DNA from: an uncultured Muribaculaceae bacterium
Lineage (GTDB): Bacteria > Bacteroidota > Bacteroidia > Bacteroidales > Muribaculaceae
DNA length: 64,000 nt
Direction: 5' to 3'
Assembly (NCBI GenBank): GCA_910584125.1
Contig: CAJTXU010000007.1
Location: 20,338-84,337, forward strand
This document shows positions 23,004-32,245 of the stretch, in pieces. Position numbers and translations under genes: made by a program. How positions within the stretch are numbered: the first letter of the stretch is position 1; each line of letters starts with the position of its first letter. Below the pieces are notes generated by a model. That model made no database searches and was not told where the DNA came from. It worked only from the letters and a program-made list of their open reading frames with translations.

Positions 23004-24314
23004 ATGATATACTGGCTATTGGAGGCTCTTGACGGATGGCGGTTCCCAGGCCATAACCTGATGGGTTACATCACGTTCAGAGCCGGAATATCTTTCGCGC
23101 TGTCGCTGGTGATAGCGCTCGTGTTCGGCCACCGCGTCATCGCCCGCCTGCAGAAGATGCAGATCGGCGAGGTGGTGCGCAACCTCGGACTCGAGGGCCA
23201 GCTGGCCAAGAAGGGCACCCCCACCATGGGAGGCATCATCATAATCATGGCCACGCTCATCCCTTGCCTGCTGATGGGCAATCTGTCGAACATCTACATG
23301 ATCCTGATGATCGTCGCCACGCTCTGGATGGGCAGCATCGGTTTTCTCGACGACTACCGCAAGCTCAAATACCACAACAAGGACGGCCTCAAGGGTAAAT
23401 ACAAGGTGACCGGCCAGGTCGGCCTCGGGCTGCTGGTGGGCATCACGATGTGGCTCTCGCCGCAGATCGTGATGAGCGAGAACTTCGAACGCGAGATCGT
23501 GTCGCAGGGCACGGTGGTCAGCGCCGACGGCACACCCGGCGAGGCCGAGACCGTCACCGAGGTCGTGGTCTCCAAAGACGAGATCAAATCGCCGCAGACC
23601 ACCATCCCGTTCGTCAAGAACAACAACTTCAACTATCAGTGGCTCATGTCGTGGGTGCCCGACGCCAACGCCGCCCAGACGCTCGGCTGGCTCGTGTTCG
23701 TGCTCGTCGTGGTCGTGGCCGTGACGGCCGTCAGCAACGGCGCCAACCTCACCGACGGCATCGACGGCCTCTGCGCCGGGACGTCGGCCATAATCGGCGT
23801 CGCCCTGCTCATCATGGCTTATCTCGGAGGCAACGTGATCTATTCGAGCTACCTGAACATCATGTACATACCGGGCTCGGAGGAACTCGTGGTGTTCGCC
23901 GGCGCGTTCATCGGAGCCCTGGTGGGATTCCTGTGGTACAACGCCTTCCCCGCGCAGGTCTTCATGGGCGACACGGGCTCGCTGACCATCGGCGGCATCC
24001 TGGCCGTCTTCGCCATCCTGATCCGCAAGGAGCTCCTGATTCCGCTGCTCTGCCTGATATTCTTCCTCGAAGACCTCTCGGTGCTCATCCAGGTGTCTTA
24101 TTTCAAATACACCAAGAAGAAATATGGCGAGGGGCGCCGCGTGTTCAAGATGACGCCGCTGCACCACCACTTCCAGAAGGCCGCCGACCCGACAGCCGCC
24201 GTCAAATGGAACTTCCCCGTCAACCCGATGCACGAGAACAAGATCGTGACGCGCTTCTGGATCGTCGGCATCCTGCTCGCCGCCCTGACGTTCGTCACTT
24301 TGAAAATCAGATAA
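23004..24314 (+). CDS. mraY: Phospho-MurNAc-pentapeptide transferase
   Basis: MraY makes lipid I from UDP-MurNAc-pentapeptide and undecaprenyl phosphate at the inner membrane. The product has about ten membrane helices, the magnesium-binding LDDYRK (Asp116, Asp117), NLTDGIDGLC near 248-257 and the HHHFQ-like TPLHHHFQKA motif near 385. At 436 residues it is about 75 longer than the E. coli enzyme; the excess is an insertion at about residues 155-225, rich in Val, Thr and Glu, in a loop between helices. The gene lies between murE and murD in the usual order. Confidence 0.96.
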   Translation: MIYWLLEALDGWRFPGHNLMGYITFRAGISFALSLVIALVFGHRVIARLQKMQIGEVVRNLGLEGQLAKKGTPTMGGIIIIMATLIPCLLMGNLSNIYMILMIVATLWMGSIGFLDDYRKLKYHNKDGLKGKYKVTGQVGLGLLVGITMWLSPQIVMSENFEREIVSQGTVVSADGTPGEAETVTEVVVSKDEIKSPQTTIPFVKNNNFNYQWLMSWVPDANAAQTLGWLVFVLVVVVAVTAVSNGANLTDGIDGLCAGTSAIIGVALLIMAYLGGNVIYSSYLNIMYIPGSEELVVFAGAFIGALVGFLWYNAFPAQVFMGDTGSLTIGGILAVFAILIRKELLIPLLCLIFFLEDLSVLIQVSYFKYTKKKYGEGRRVFKMTPLHHHFQKAADPTAAVKWNFPVNPMHENKIVTRFWIVGILLAALTFVTLKIR

Positions 24315-24340
24315 TCAGCCGCTAAAACTTAGATAAAGCA

Positions 24341-25708
24341 ATGGAGAAATTAGTAGTGCTTGGCGGAGGCGAGAGCGGTGTCGGAGCCGCCATCCTCGGC
24401 AAGACAAAGGGTATGGAGGTCTTCCTCAGCGACATGGGGGAGATCAAGCCGCAATACAGGGAGATGCTCGACAGCGAGGGCATCGCCTACGAGCAGGGAG
24501 GCCACACCGAGGAGCGCCTGCTCGACGCCGACCTCGTGGTCAAGAGCCCCGGCATCCCCCCCTACGCCCCGCTCGTACGCAAGTTCACCGAGAAAGGCAC
24601 GCCCGTAATCTCTGAAATAGAGTTCGCCGGCCGCTACACCGACGCCCGCATGGTGTGCATCACCGGCAGCAACGGCAAGACGACCACTACCCTGCTGACA
24701 TACCACATCCTCAAGGAGGCAGGGCTCAACGTCGGCCTGGCCGGAAACGTCGGCCGCAGCATGGCCCTGCAGGTGGCGCGCGAGCACCACGACATATACG
24801 TCATCGAGCTCTCCAGCTTCCAGCTCGAGAACATGTATGACTTCAAGGCCGGAATCGCCGTCATAACCAACATAACCCCCGACCACCTGGACCGCTACGA
24901 CCATAAGATGGAGAATTACGTCGCCGCCAAGTTCCGCATCCTGCAGAACCAGGGCCCCGACGACTATTTCATCTACTGGCACGACGACCCCGTGGTGCGC
25001 GACCAAATCAGGCAGATGCAGATCGAGGCCGTGCAGATGCCCTTCAGCGAGTTTCACGAGGAGGGCGTCAAGGCCTGGGTCGAGGACGGCATCGTGAAGT
25101 TCGAGACGCCGATGGAGGTCTGGGACATTCCGCGCGACAAGCTGTCGCTCACCGGCCTGCACAACCTCTACAACTCGATGGCGGCCGGACTCTCGGCCAG
25201 CATCCTGAACATCAAGAAAGACACCATCCGCCACGCCCTGGCCGACTTCGAGGCCGTGGAGCACAGGCTCGAATACGTGGCCACCGTCGGCGGCGTGAGA
25301 TGGATCAACGACTCCAAGGCCACCAACGTCAACTCGACGTGGTATGCCCTGGAGAGCATGACGTCGCCCACGGTGCTCATACTCGGCGGCAAGGACAAGG
25401 GCAACGACTACACCGAGATCGAGCGTCTCGTGGCCGACAAGGTCAAGGCCATAGTCTGCATGGGCAAGGACAACGCCAAGCTGCTCGATTTCTTCGCGGG
25501 CAAGGTGCCCGAGATCCGCGACACGCATTCAATCGAGGACGCCGTCAGTGCCTGCGCCGAGATAGCCGCTGAGGGCGACACGGTGCTGCTGTCGCCATGC
25601 TGCGCGAGCTTCGACCTCTTCAAGAGCTATGAAGACCGCGGCGAGCAGTTCAAGCGTCTCGTCAGGGCGATGGAGGCATCGGCCGGAGCGGAAGGCGACG
25701 CTATTTAA
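24341..25708 (+). CDS. murD: UDP-MurNAc-L-alanine:D-glutamate ligase
   Basis: MurD adds D-glutamate to UDP-MurNAc-L-Ala in the cytoplasm. The 455-residue product has an N-terminal Rossmann-like domain (LVVLGGGESGVGAAILG), the ATP site CITGSNGKTTTT (106-117), ELSSFQLENM, NITPDHLDRY and a C-terminal domain with WINDSKATNVNSTWYAL, ILGGKDKGNDY and LLSPCCASFDLF. Lengths and order of motifs are standard. It begins 27 bp after mraY and is followed after 36 bp by ftsW. Confidence 0.96.
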   Translation: MEKLVVLGGGESGVGAAILGKTKGMEVFLSDMGEIKPQYREMLDSEGIAYEQGGHTEERLLDADLVVKSPGIPPYAPLVRKFTEKGTPVISEIEFAGRYTDARMVCITGSNGKTTTTLLTYHILKEAGLNVGLAGNVGRSMALQVAREHHDIYVIELSSFQLENMYDFKAGIAVITNITPDHLDRYDHKMENYVAAKFRILQNQGPDDYFIYWHDDPVVRDQIRQMQIEAVQMPFSEFHEEGVKAWVEDGIVKFETPMEVWDIPRDKLSLTGLHNLYNSMAAGLSASILNIKKDTIRHALADFEAVEHRLEYVATVGGVRWINDSKATNVNSTWYALESMTSPTVLILGGKDKGNDYTEIERLVADKVKAIVCMGKDNAKLLDFFAGKVPEIRDTHSIEDAVSACAEIAAEGDTVLLSPCCASFDLFKSYEDRGEQFKRLVRAMEASAGAEGDAI

Positions 25709-25743
25709 CATAATCAGACACGATAAAAAGGAAGGAGATAGAG

Positions 25744-27213
25744 ATGGATAACAACGAGCTGACCGAGGAGCTGGAGATCCGCGAGACAGTCGACGGAGTC
25801 TACGCCGGCGGCGGAGCCGCACAGGGAACGGCGTCCGGCTCCCCCGCCGGGGCCCCGGCCGCGGGCGCCAAGAGCACCGCGTCCAAGGGCCGCGCCAAGA
25901 GCGAGGAGGCCAAGGTGGCCGCCCTACACAAGAAGAAGGGACGCCCCGACCCTTACATCTGGGGAATTTACATCGCCATCCTGATGATCAGCGTGGTCGA
26001 GCTGTTCAGCGCCTCGAGCACCGAGGTGTCCGGCTCGAACGTCTACGGCCCGCTGATCAGGCACGGCATGTTCCTCGTCATGGGCTTCGGCATCGTGCTC
26101 TGGCTCCAGAAGACGCCCTATACGATCATCAACAAGTTCGCATGGCTCTTCGCGATAGTCTCGCTCGGGCTGCTGCTGCTGTCGAGCCTCATAGGCGTCG
26201 ACATCAACGGCGCGCAGAGGGCGCTGCGCTTCGCCGGCGTCACGATCCAGCCGGCCGAGATCGTCAAGCTCTCGGTGGTGTGCCTGCTGGCGTCGATCTT
26301 AGGCAAGAACCAGACCCCGGGCGGAGTGACCAACACTGGCGTCATCACGGCCTCGGTGGTGGTCATCGTGTTCAGCGCCTGCCTGTGGCGCAACGGACTC
26401 ACCAACACGCTGCTGCTGATGTGCGTCAGCGTCTGCATGATGATCATCGGCGGCATCCAGATGAAGAAGTTCGCCATGGTTATGGCCGTCTACGGTCTCG
26501 CCGCCGGCGCGCTGGTGTGCGTCAAGTACATCACGCCCGACTCCAACGAATACGACGCCGTGCGCGAGCGTCAGGAGCTCATGGCCCAGAACGACGGCAG
26601 CGCCCTGGTGCAGAACGTAGGCGAAGGGGGCTCGGGGCGCGTCAAGACACACATGGGGCGACTGGAGCGATACCGCCGAGGCGTCAAGCCCAACGACCCG
26701 ATCGACGACTTCAACCGCCAGGTGATGTTCGCCAAGTTCTCGCAGGCCAACGGCGGCATGTTCGGCCAGGGACCCGGCAACTCGCGCGAAAGCGCGCGTC
26801 TGCCCCTCGCCTTCTCCGACTATATCTATTCGATCATAGTCGAGGACACCGGATTCGTCGGCGGCGCGTGCGTGCTGATCCTCTTCCTGCTGCTGCTCGC
26901 CAGGGCCGGAAGGATAGCCTACAAATGCTCGCGCGCGTTCCCGGCATTCCTGATTCTCGGGTGCGCAGTGATGATCGTTTTCCAGGCCCTCGTCCACATG
27001 GCGATCGTAACGGGCATATTCCCCGTCTCGGGCCAACCGCTGCCATTCATATCCAAGGGCGGCACCTCGGTCATCGTGATGTCGGCCGCCCTGGGCATCA
27101 TGCTCTCGGTGGCGAGGTTCGCCGCCCATTCGGGCGACTCGCAGCATATCCGCGCCGAGAAGAACGCTTTGCCCGACGACATGCAGGCGGCCAACTTCAG
27201 CTCGCAGAAATAA
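25744..27213 (+). CDS. ftsW: Septal peptidoglycan polymerase FtsW (SEDS family)
   Basis: FtsW is the SEDS glycosyltransferase that polymerises lipid II at the septum with FtsI. The 489-residue product has about ten membrane helices with family motifs GVDINGAQRALRFAG, QPAEIVKLSVV, MFGQGPGNSRESARLPLAFSDYI (in parts) and PFISKGGTSVI. It carries an unusually long N-terminal cytoplasmic extension of about 65 residues, rich in Ala, Gly, Ser and Lys (residues 20-65), ahead of the first helix. The gene is placed between murD and murG as in other dcw clusters. Confidence 0.95.
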   Translation: MDNNELTEELEIRETVDGVYAGGGAAQGTASGSPAGAPAAGAKSTASKGRAKSEEAKVAALHKKKGRPDPYIWGIYIAILMISVVELFSASSTEVSGSNVYGPLIRHGMFLVMGFGIVLWLQKTPYTIINKFAWLFAIVSLGLLLLSSLIGVDINGAQRALRFAGVTIQPAEIVKLSVVCLLASILGKNQTPGGVTNTGVITASVVVIVFSACLWRNGLTNTLLLMCVSVCMMIIGGIQMKKFAMVMAVYGLAAGALVCVKYITPDSNEYDAVRERQELMAQNDGSALVQNVGEGGSGRVKTHMGRLERYRRGVKPNDPIDDFNRQVMFAKFSQANGGMFGQGPGNSRESARLPLAFSDYIYSIIVEDTGFVGGACVLILFLLLLARAGRIAYKCSRAFPAFLILGCAVMIVFQALVHMAIVTGIFPVSGQPLPFISKGGTSVIVMSAALGIMLSVARFAAHSGDSQHIRAEKNALPDDMQAANFSSQK

Positions 27214-27229
27214 GACTACATCAACTACA

Positions 27230-28336
27230 ATGGAAAGACGCAGATACAGGATACTCATCAGCGGCGGAGGCACCGGAGGCCATATCTTCCCGGCCCTCTC
27301 GATCGCGAACGCCCTGAAGCGCAGGCTCGACGCCGACATTCTCTTCGTGGGCGCCGAGAACCGCATGGAGATGGAGAAGGTGCCGGCGGCCGGCTATCCC
27401 ATCAAGGGGCTCCCCGTGGCGGGATTCGACCGCAAACGCCTCTGGCGGAATTTCGGCGTGCTGCTCAAGCTGCGCCGCAGCCTCGGCATGGCGCGGCGCA
27501 TCGTGCGCGACTTCAAGCCCGACATTGCGATCGGCGTGGGCGGATACTGCTCGGGGCCGACGCTCAAGGCCGCGCAGAAGGCCGGAGTCCCGACCCTGCT
27601 CCAGGAACAGAACTCTTATGCCGGGGTCACCAACAAGCTGCTGGCCCGCCGCGCCGAGAAGATCTGCGTGGCATATGACGGCATGGACCGTTTCTTCCCC
27701 GCCGACCGTATCATCAAGACCGGCAACCCGGTGCGCAAGGCCCTCACCGAGCGGGCACGCGAACGCCATGAGGCTCGCGCCTGCTTCGGGCTGAACACCG
27801 AGCGCCCCACCCTGCTCGTCATCGGGGGCTCGCTGGGCGCGCTCACCGTCAACGAGAGCATGGAGGCCGCGCTGGGCCGTCTGGTCGACAGCGGCATGCA
27901 GGTGATCTGGCAGACCGGCAAGAACTTCGGCGACCGGGGCCTCAAGGCAGCCAAGGGACTCAGGGGAGTGGTCGTCACGCCCTTCATCACCGACATGGCC
28001 TCGGCCTATGCGGCCGCCGACCTCGTCGTGTCGCGTGCGGGCGCCGGCTCGATCAGCGAGCTCGAGCTGCTCGGCAAGCCCTGCGTGCTCGTGCCCTCGC
28101 CCAATGTGGCCGAGGACCATCAGACCAAGAACGCCATGGCCCTCGTGGAGCGCGGCGCCGCCGTGCTCGTCACCGACGCCGAGGCCCGCGAACGCCTGGC
28201 CGACACCGTCGTCTCGCTCATGGCCGACGAAGGCCGCCGCGCCGCCATGGCCACAGCCATCTCGGCCCTCGCCATGCCCGACAGCGACGAGCTCATCGCC
28301 GACGAAGTGGAAAAGATTATAAAAAGTAAAAAGTAA
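27230..28336 (+). CDS. murG: UDP-GlcNAc:lipid I GlcNAc transferase
   Basis: MurG converts lipid I to lipid II at the cytoplasmic face of the membrane. The 368-residue GT-B protein has the N-terminal glycine-rich loop GGGTGGHIFPAL (from Gly12), GVGGYCSGPTLKAAQ, LLQEQNSYAGVTNKLL, the second glycine loop IGGSLGA and the UDP-GlcNAc region RAGAGSISELELLGKPCVLVP (seen in parts). Its last residues, Ile-Lys-Ser-Lys-Lys, are encoded by an AAAAGTAA-type tract that continues past the stop codon. Start 16 bp after ftsW. Confidence 0.96.
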   Translation: MERRRYRILISGGGTGGHIFPALSIANALKRRLDADILFVGAENRMEMEKVPAAGYPIKGLPVAGFDRKRLWRNFGVLLKLRRSLGMARRIVRDFKPDIAIGVGGYCSGPTLKAAQKAGVPTLLQEQNSYAGVTNKLLARRAEKICVAYDGMDRFFPADRIIKTGNPVRKALTERARERHEARACFGLNTERPTLLVIGGSLGALTVNESMEAALGRLVDSGMQVIWQTGKNFGDRGLKAAKGLRGVVVTPFITDMASAYAAADLVVSRAGAGSISELELLGKPCVLVPSPNVAEDHQTKNAMALVERGAAVLVTDAEARERLADTVVSLMADEGRRAAMATAISALAMPDSDELIADEVEKIIKSKK

Positions 28337-28347
28337 TAAGTAATAAG
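28322..28347. repeat. GTAANAA tract at the murG stop
   Basis: An A-rich run of GTAA words separated by two or three bases. The same kind of tract is found at 39316-39342, at 56336-56372 and, inverted, at 56430-56475. It overlaps the murG stop codon. Confidence 0.7.
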
Positions 28348-28404
28348 GGCTTTGCCCGATTCCCGTGCGAGGGCGAAGCCGCCTCCAAGGCGAAGCCGCC
28401 TCCA
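28348..28404. promoter_or_regulatory. Hairpin with duplicated arm between murG and murC
   Basis: GGCTTTGCCC at 28348-28357 can pair with GGGCGAAGCC at 28371-28380 (9 of 10 positions, one mismatch). The 16-mer GGCGAAGCCGCCTCCA, which includes most of the right arm, is repeated at 28372-28387 and 28389-28404, so alternative pairings are possible. It may act as an attenuator or mRNA stabiliser inside the cluster. Confidence 0.45.
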
Positions 28405-28432
28405 CCCTCAATGACTAAAACCACTATCCAAA

Positions 28433-29851
28433 TTGGAGAAAAAGATATATTTCGTTGGCGCCGGAGGCATCGGCATGGCCAACCTGGTAAGATACTATCT
28501 GCGGCACGGAGCCGCCGTAGCGGGCTACGACCGCTCCCCTTCCGCGCTGACACGACACCTCGAGGACGAGGGCGCCGTGCTGACATTCACAGCCGATGAG
28601 GCCGAAATCCCCGCCGGTTTCCGAGATCCGGCCGAGACGCTCGTGGTCTACACCCCCGCCGTGCCCGATTCCAACCCGATACTCTCCTACTTCCGCCGCG
28701 GCGGATTCGAGGTCATCAAGCGCGCCGCCCTGCTGGGCCGCATCACGCGCCACACCGACGCCATATGCGTGGCCGGAAGCCACGGCAAGACCACGACCTC
28801 GTCGATGATCGCCAACATCCTGCGAGACTCCTCGCAGGGCTGCACGGCCTTCCTCGGCGGGATACTCCGCAACACCGACAGCAACCTCGTGCTCGACGAG
28901 ACCTCGCGCCTCAGCGTCGTGGAGGCCGACGAGTACGACCGCTCGTTCCACCACCTGACGCCGATGATCGCGGTGGTGACATCGACCGATCCCGACCATC
29001 TCGACATCTACGGCGACGAGGAGCACTATCTGGAGGCGTTCACCAAGTTCACGTCTCTGATCCGCCCCGGAGGCACGCTGATCATGCACACCGGTCTGAA
29101 GATGCGACCCGACACGCAGCCGGGCGTGCGCGTCGTGACCTACAGCGGAGGCGCCGAGGGCGACTGGCACGCCGAGGACATCGCGTTCGGCGAGGGCAAG
29201 GTGACATTCACCCTCGTCAGCCCAGAAGGCGTCCGTCTCGAAGGCGTCAGTCCGGGCGTCCCCGTCGAGATCAACATCGACAACGCCGTGGCGGCCGCCG
29301 CCGCGGCCATCACGGCTGGAGCGACACCCGAGGAGGTGAAGCGCGGCCTGGCAACGTTCAAGGGGGCCAAAAGACGCTTCGAGGTCTGGCTCGACGGCTC
29401 CGAAACCGCGTCGCGCACAGTCCTGATCGACGACTACGCACACTCGCCCGGAGAGGTCCGCGCTTCGATTACGTCCGTGCGCAAGCTGTATCCGGGCCGT
29501 GAACTCACGGTGATATTCCAGCCCCACCTCTACACCCGCACCCGCGACTTCGCCGACGAGTTCGCCCAAGCCCTCTCGCAGGCCGACCGCGTCATAATGC
29601 CCGAGATATACCCCGCGCGCGAGCTCCCCATCGAGGGAATCTCGACCGAAACCATCCTGCGGAATGTTAAAAGCAAAGAAAAAAGCTACTGTGAGAGAAA
29701 AGATTTGCTGAATCTGATAAAAAATAGTAATTTTGAAATTCTAATGACTCTGGGCGCCGCCGACATCGACCGCGATCTCCCGGCGATAGCCGCCGCGCTC
29801 AGGGAAAAGGACGCCCCGGCGACGCCCGGAGCGTCCGCCGACAACCTATAA
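28433..29851 (+). CDS. murC: UDP-MurNAc:L-alanine ligase
   Basis: MurC adds L-alanine to UDP-MurNAc, the first peptide step of murein synthesis. The 472-residue product starts KKIYFVGAGGIGMANLVRYY, has the ATP site GSHGKTTT (115-122), EADEYDRSFHHL and, in the C-terminal domain, DDYAHSPGEVRASI and FQPHLYTRT. The start codon is TTG at 28433: an in-frame TGA lies at 28412-28414 and no ATG or GTG occurs between it and the conserved glycine loop. Weak initiation could lower MurC relative to its neighbours. The C-terminal 45 residues switch to AT-rich codons around 29660-29750, then return. Confidence 0.94.
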   Translation: MEKKIYFVGAGGIGMANLVRYYLRHGAAVAGYDRSPSALTRHLEDEGAVLTFTADEAEIPAGFRDPAETLVVYTPAVPDSNPILSYFRRGGFEVIKRAALLGRITRHTDAICVAGSHGKTTTSSMIANILRDSSQGCTAFLGGILRNTDSNLVLDETSRLSVVEADEYDRSFHHLTPMIAVVTSTDPDHLDIYGDEEHYLEAFTKFTSLIRPGGTLIMHTGLKMRPDTQPGVRVVTYSGGAEGDWHAEDIAFGEGKVTFTLVSPEGVRLEGVSPGVPVEINIDNAVAAAAAAITAGATPEEVKRGLATFKGAKRRFEVWLDGSETASRTVLIDDYAHSPGEVRASITSVRKLYPGRELTVIFQPHLYTRTRDFADEFAQALSQADRVIMPEIYPARELPIEGISTETILRNVKSKEKSYCERKDLLNLIKNSNFEILMTLGAADIDRDLPAIAAALREKDAPATPGASADNL

Positions 29852-29885
29852 GACAACCGACAACGAATAAGACAACCGACAACGA
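29848..29885 (+). repeat. 19-bp tandem duplication before ftsQ
   Basis: ATAAGACAACCGACAACGA is present twice head to tail, at 29848-29866 and 29867-29885. The first copy spans the murC stop codon. It places two TAA stops close together and separates murC from ftsQ. Confidence 0.85.
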
Positions 29886-29903
29886 AACACACCTACTGGG
29901 AAA

Positions 29904-30851
29904 GTGACGGAAAAGGGAAACAGAATACTGAAATGGGGCATACTCGCCCTGCTGCTGTCGTATGTGGCGGTCATGGCCGTGTGGGCCAACCATGAGGCGC
30001 GCGTGCATGTCTGCACGGGCATCGAGGTGAAGGTCGACGGAGGCCTCCCCTCCGACAGTGTGACGCGCCAGGGCGTGCTCGACGAACTGCGCGACTACCC
30101 CGGCCAGATCGTCGGGCGACAGCTGCAGCAGGTCAACCCGACAGAAATCGAACGCTATCTCGCCTCGCGCAACACGTTCGAGAGCGTGAACTGCGTCCTC
30201 TCGCCCCGGGGCAAACTCGTGGTGAGGGTCGTGCCGATGATTCCCGTGATGAGGGTCTTCTTCGGCGACAACTCGTATTATATCAACAAAGACGGCAAAC
30301 ATATCGAGACCAACGCCGAGTTCTTCAGCGACGTCCCGGTGGTGACGGGCCGCTTCAACCGCAGTTTCGCGCCGCGCGACGTGCTGCCTCTGGTGAAGTT
30401 CGCCACCACGGACCCGATGCTGTCGGAGCTGACGAGCATGATCGTGGCCGAAGACAGGGACAACCTCATCATCGTGCCCCGCATCCGGGGCCACGTGGTG
30501 AACTTCGGCGACACGACGCGCCTCGACGAGAAGAAACGCGCGCTGGTGATGTTTTACCGTCAGGTGATGCCCTACAAGGGCTGGCAGGAATACGACACGA
30601 TATCGGTGAAGTTCCGGGGCCAGGTCGTCGCCACCCGGCGCGACAAGAGCCGCCTCAACCATGCCGAGGAGTATCATGAGGACTACGACCTCGAGGAGGC
30701 CACTCTGCCCGATGCCGGCGAGGCGACGCCGGCGACGGCGCCCGCCAAGGCCCCGGCCGACGGCGCAGCAGCCGACGTTCCCGACTCAGCCGCCAACAAA
30801 ACCACGCCTAACAAAGTTAATAAGAGTAACGGGCCCCAGAACGCGGGCTGA
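29904..30851 (+). CDS. ftsQ: Cell division protein FtsQ
   Basis: FtsQ links early and late divisome proteins and carries a periplasmic POTRA domain. The 315-residue product has a short cytoplasmic N-terminus, one transmembrane helix (about 9-27), a POTRA-like region starting at VKVDGGLPSDSVTRQGV, and a beta domain ending near PYKGWQEYDTISVKF. The C-terminal 70 residues are low-complexity and rich in Ala, Pro and Asp. The start codon is GTG at 29904, with GGGAAA just upstream. The assignment rests mainly on topology and on its place between murC and ftsA, since FtsQ sequence is weakly conserved. Confidence 0.88.
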   Translation: MTEKGNRILKWGILALLLSYVAVMAVWANHEARVHVCTGIEVKVDGGLPSDSVTRQGVLDELRDYPGQIVGRQLQQVNPTEIERYLASRNTFESVNCVLSPRGKLVVRVVPMIPVMRVFFGDNSYYINKDGKHIETNAEFFSDVPVVTGRFNRSFAPRDVLPLVKFATTDPMLSELTSMIVAEDRDNLIIVPRIRGHVVNFGDTTRLDEKKRALVMFYRQVMPYKGWQEYDTISVKFRGQVVATRRDKSRLNHAEEYHEDYDLEEATLPDAGEATPATAPAKAPADGAAADVPDSAANKTTPNKVNKSNGPQNAG

Positions 30852-30860
30852 CACAAGGAT

Positions 30861-32192
30861 ATGAACGACGACAGGTATGTGGCTGCGATTGAAATCAGCA
30901 GCTCGAAAATAATCGCGGCGGTCGGACGCATGTATGCCGACGGCCGGCTTGAAGTGATAGCGGTCGACCAGGAACGCGGCGTCGACAGCGTGAGGTATGG
31001 CTTCATCCAGAACCTCGAGGAAACCTCCACGCGCATCATGCGGGTCATCGACAGGCTGCAGCGCAAGCCGAGCGTCGCCCCGAGAATCATCACGGGCCTA
31101 TATGTCGGCCTGTCGGGACGCTCGCTGCGCAACATCCGCACCGAGGTGTCGATCTCGCTGCCCGACGAGACCGAAATCACCGACGACATACTGAAGCGTC
31201 TGCGCGAGCAGGCCCTGGCCACGGCCATCGACTCCTCGCTCGAGGTGGTCGACGCCATACCGCGCACCTACTACGTCGGCAAGTCGGAGACCCATTCGCC
31301 CAAGGGGGCTATAGGCAACGGCATACGCGCCGTGTTCGACCTCATCGTGTGCCGCCCCGAGATGCGCCGCAACCTGACGCGCACCATCTCCGACAAGGTG
31401 GGCATAGACGTCAAGGGATATGTCGTGACCGCGCTCTCCACGGCTCAGGTGATCTTGACCTCCGAAGAGAAGCGCCTCGGCTGCATGCTCGTCGACATGG
31501 GCGCCGAGACGACCTCCGTGTCGATCTACAAGGACGGCTCGCTGCGCTATTTCGCCACGCTGCCGCTGGGAGGACGCAACATCACGCGAGACATCGTGAC
31601 GCTCAGCGTGCTCGAGGAGCGCGCCGAGGAAATCAAGATGTCGATGGCCAACGCGATGAACCGCGAGGTATCCTCGTTCAACATCAACGGCGTGAAGATG
31701 ACCGAGGTCAACAGCCTCACCGTGGCGCGCGCCGAGGAGATCGTGGCCAACATCGTGGAGCAGGTGAAATACGCCGGCATGAAAGACAGCGACCTGCCCG
31801 CCGGAATCATCTGCATCGGCGGCGGCATGCGCCTCAACGGCATGATCGACCTGCTCTCGCGCCAGACCGGACTGAGGGTGAACCGCGGCAAGCTGCCCGG
31901 ATACGTCACCATCGACGACTCCAAGACCTCGGCCTCCGAGCTGCTGCAGGTGGCGAGCATCCTCTATTCGGGCGCGACGGCCTCGGCCGACGACGAATGT
32001 CTCGAGATGCCCGGAGCCAACGAGCTGCCCGTCACAGGCGAAGGCAACGAAGACGACCCCGAGGAGACACCCCGCGAACGCGTCGAACCCTCCGGCGGCC
32101 GCCGCAACAGGCTCTGGCAGAAATTCCACGATCGCGTGGCCAACATATTCAAGACTCCCGGCGAGGACGACTCAGACCTCATCGACGAGTGA
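30861..32192 (+). CDS. ftsA: Cell division protein FtsA
   Basis: FtsA is the actin-like ATPase that tethers FtsZ to the membrane. The 443-residue protein begins YVAAIEISSSKIIAAVGR (phosphate 1 loop), has the SHS2 (1C) domain around residues 85-165, LGCMLVDMGAETTSVSIY (phosphate 2), and GIICIGGGMRLNG (adenosine loop). The C-terminus, after an acidic linker, ends with NRLWQKFHDRVANIF, an amphipathic helix suited to membrane attachment, followed by an acidic tail. It lies 10 bp after ftsQ and 53 bp before ftsZ. Confidence 0.96.
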   Translation: MNDDRYVAAIEISSSKIIAAVGRMYADGRLEVIAVDQERGVDSVRYGFIQNLEETSTRIMRVIDRLQRKPSVAPRIITGLYVGLSGRSLRNIRTEVSISLPDETEITDDILKRLREQALATAIDSSLEVVDAIPRTYYVGKSETHSPKGAIGNGIRAVFDLIVCRPEMRRNLTRTISDKVGIDVKGYVVTALSTAQVILTSEEKRLGCMLVDMGAETTSVSIYKDGSLRYFATLPLGGRNITRDIVTLSVLEERAEEIKMSMANAMNREVSSFNINGVKMTEVNSLTVARAEEIVANIVEQVKYAGMKDSDLPAGIICIGGGMRLNGMIDLLSRQTGLRVNRGKLPGYVTIDDSKTSASELLQVASILYSGATASADDECLEMPGANELPVTGEGNEDDPEETPRERVEPSGGRRNRLWQKFHDRVANIFKTPGEDDSDLIDE

Positions 32193-32245
32193 CACCCGGC
32201 GCCCGGACCGGGAAACCGATTTTCCAACCCCCAGACAACTAAGCT

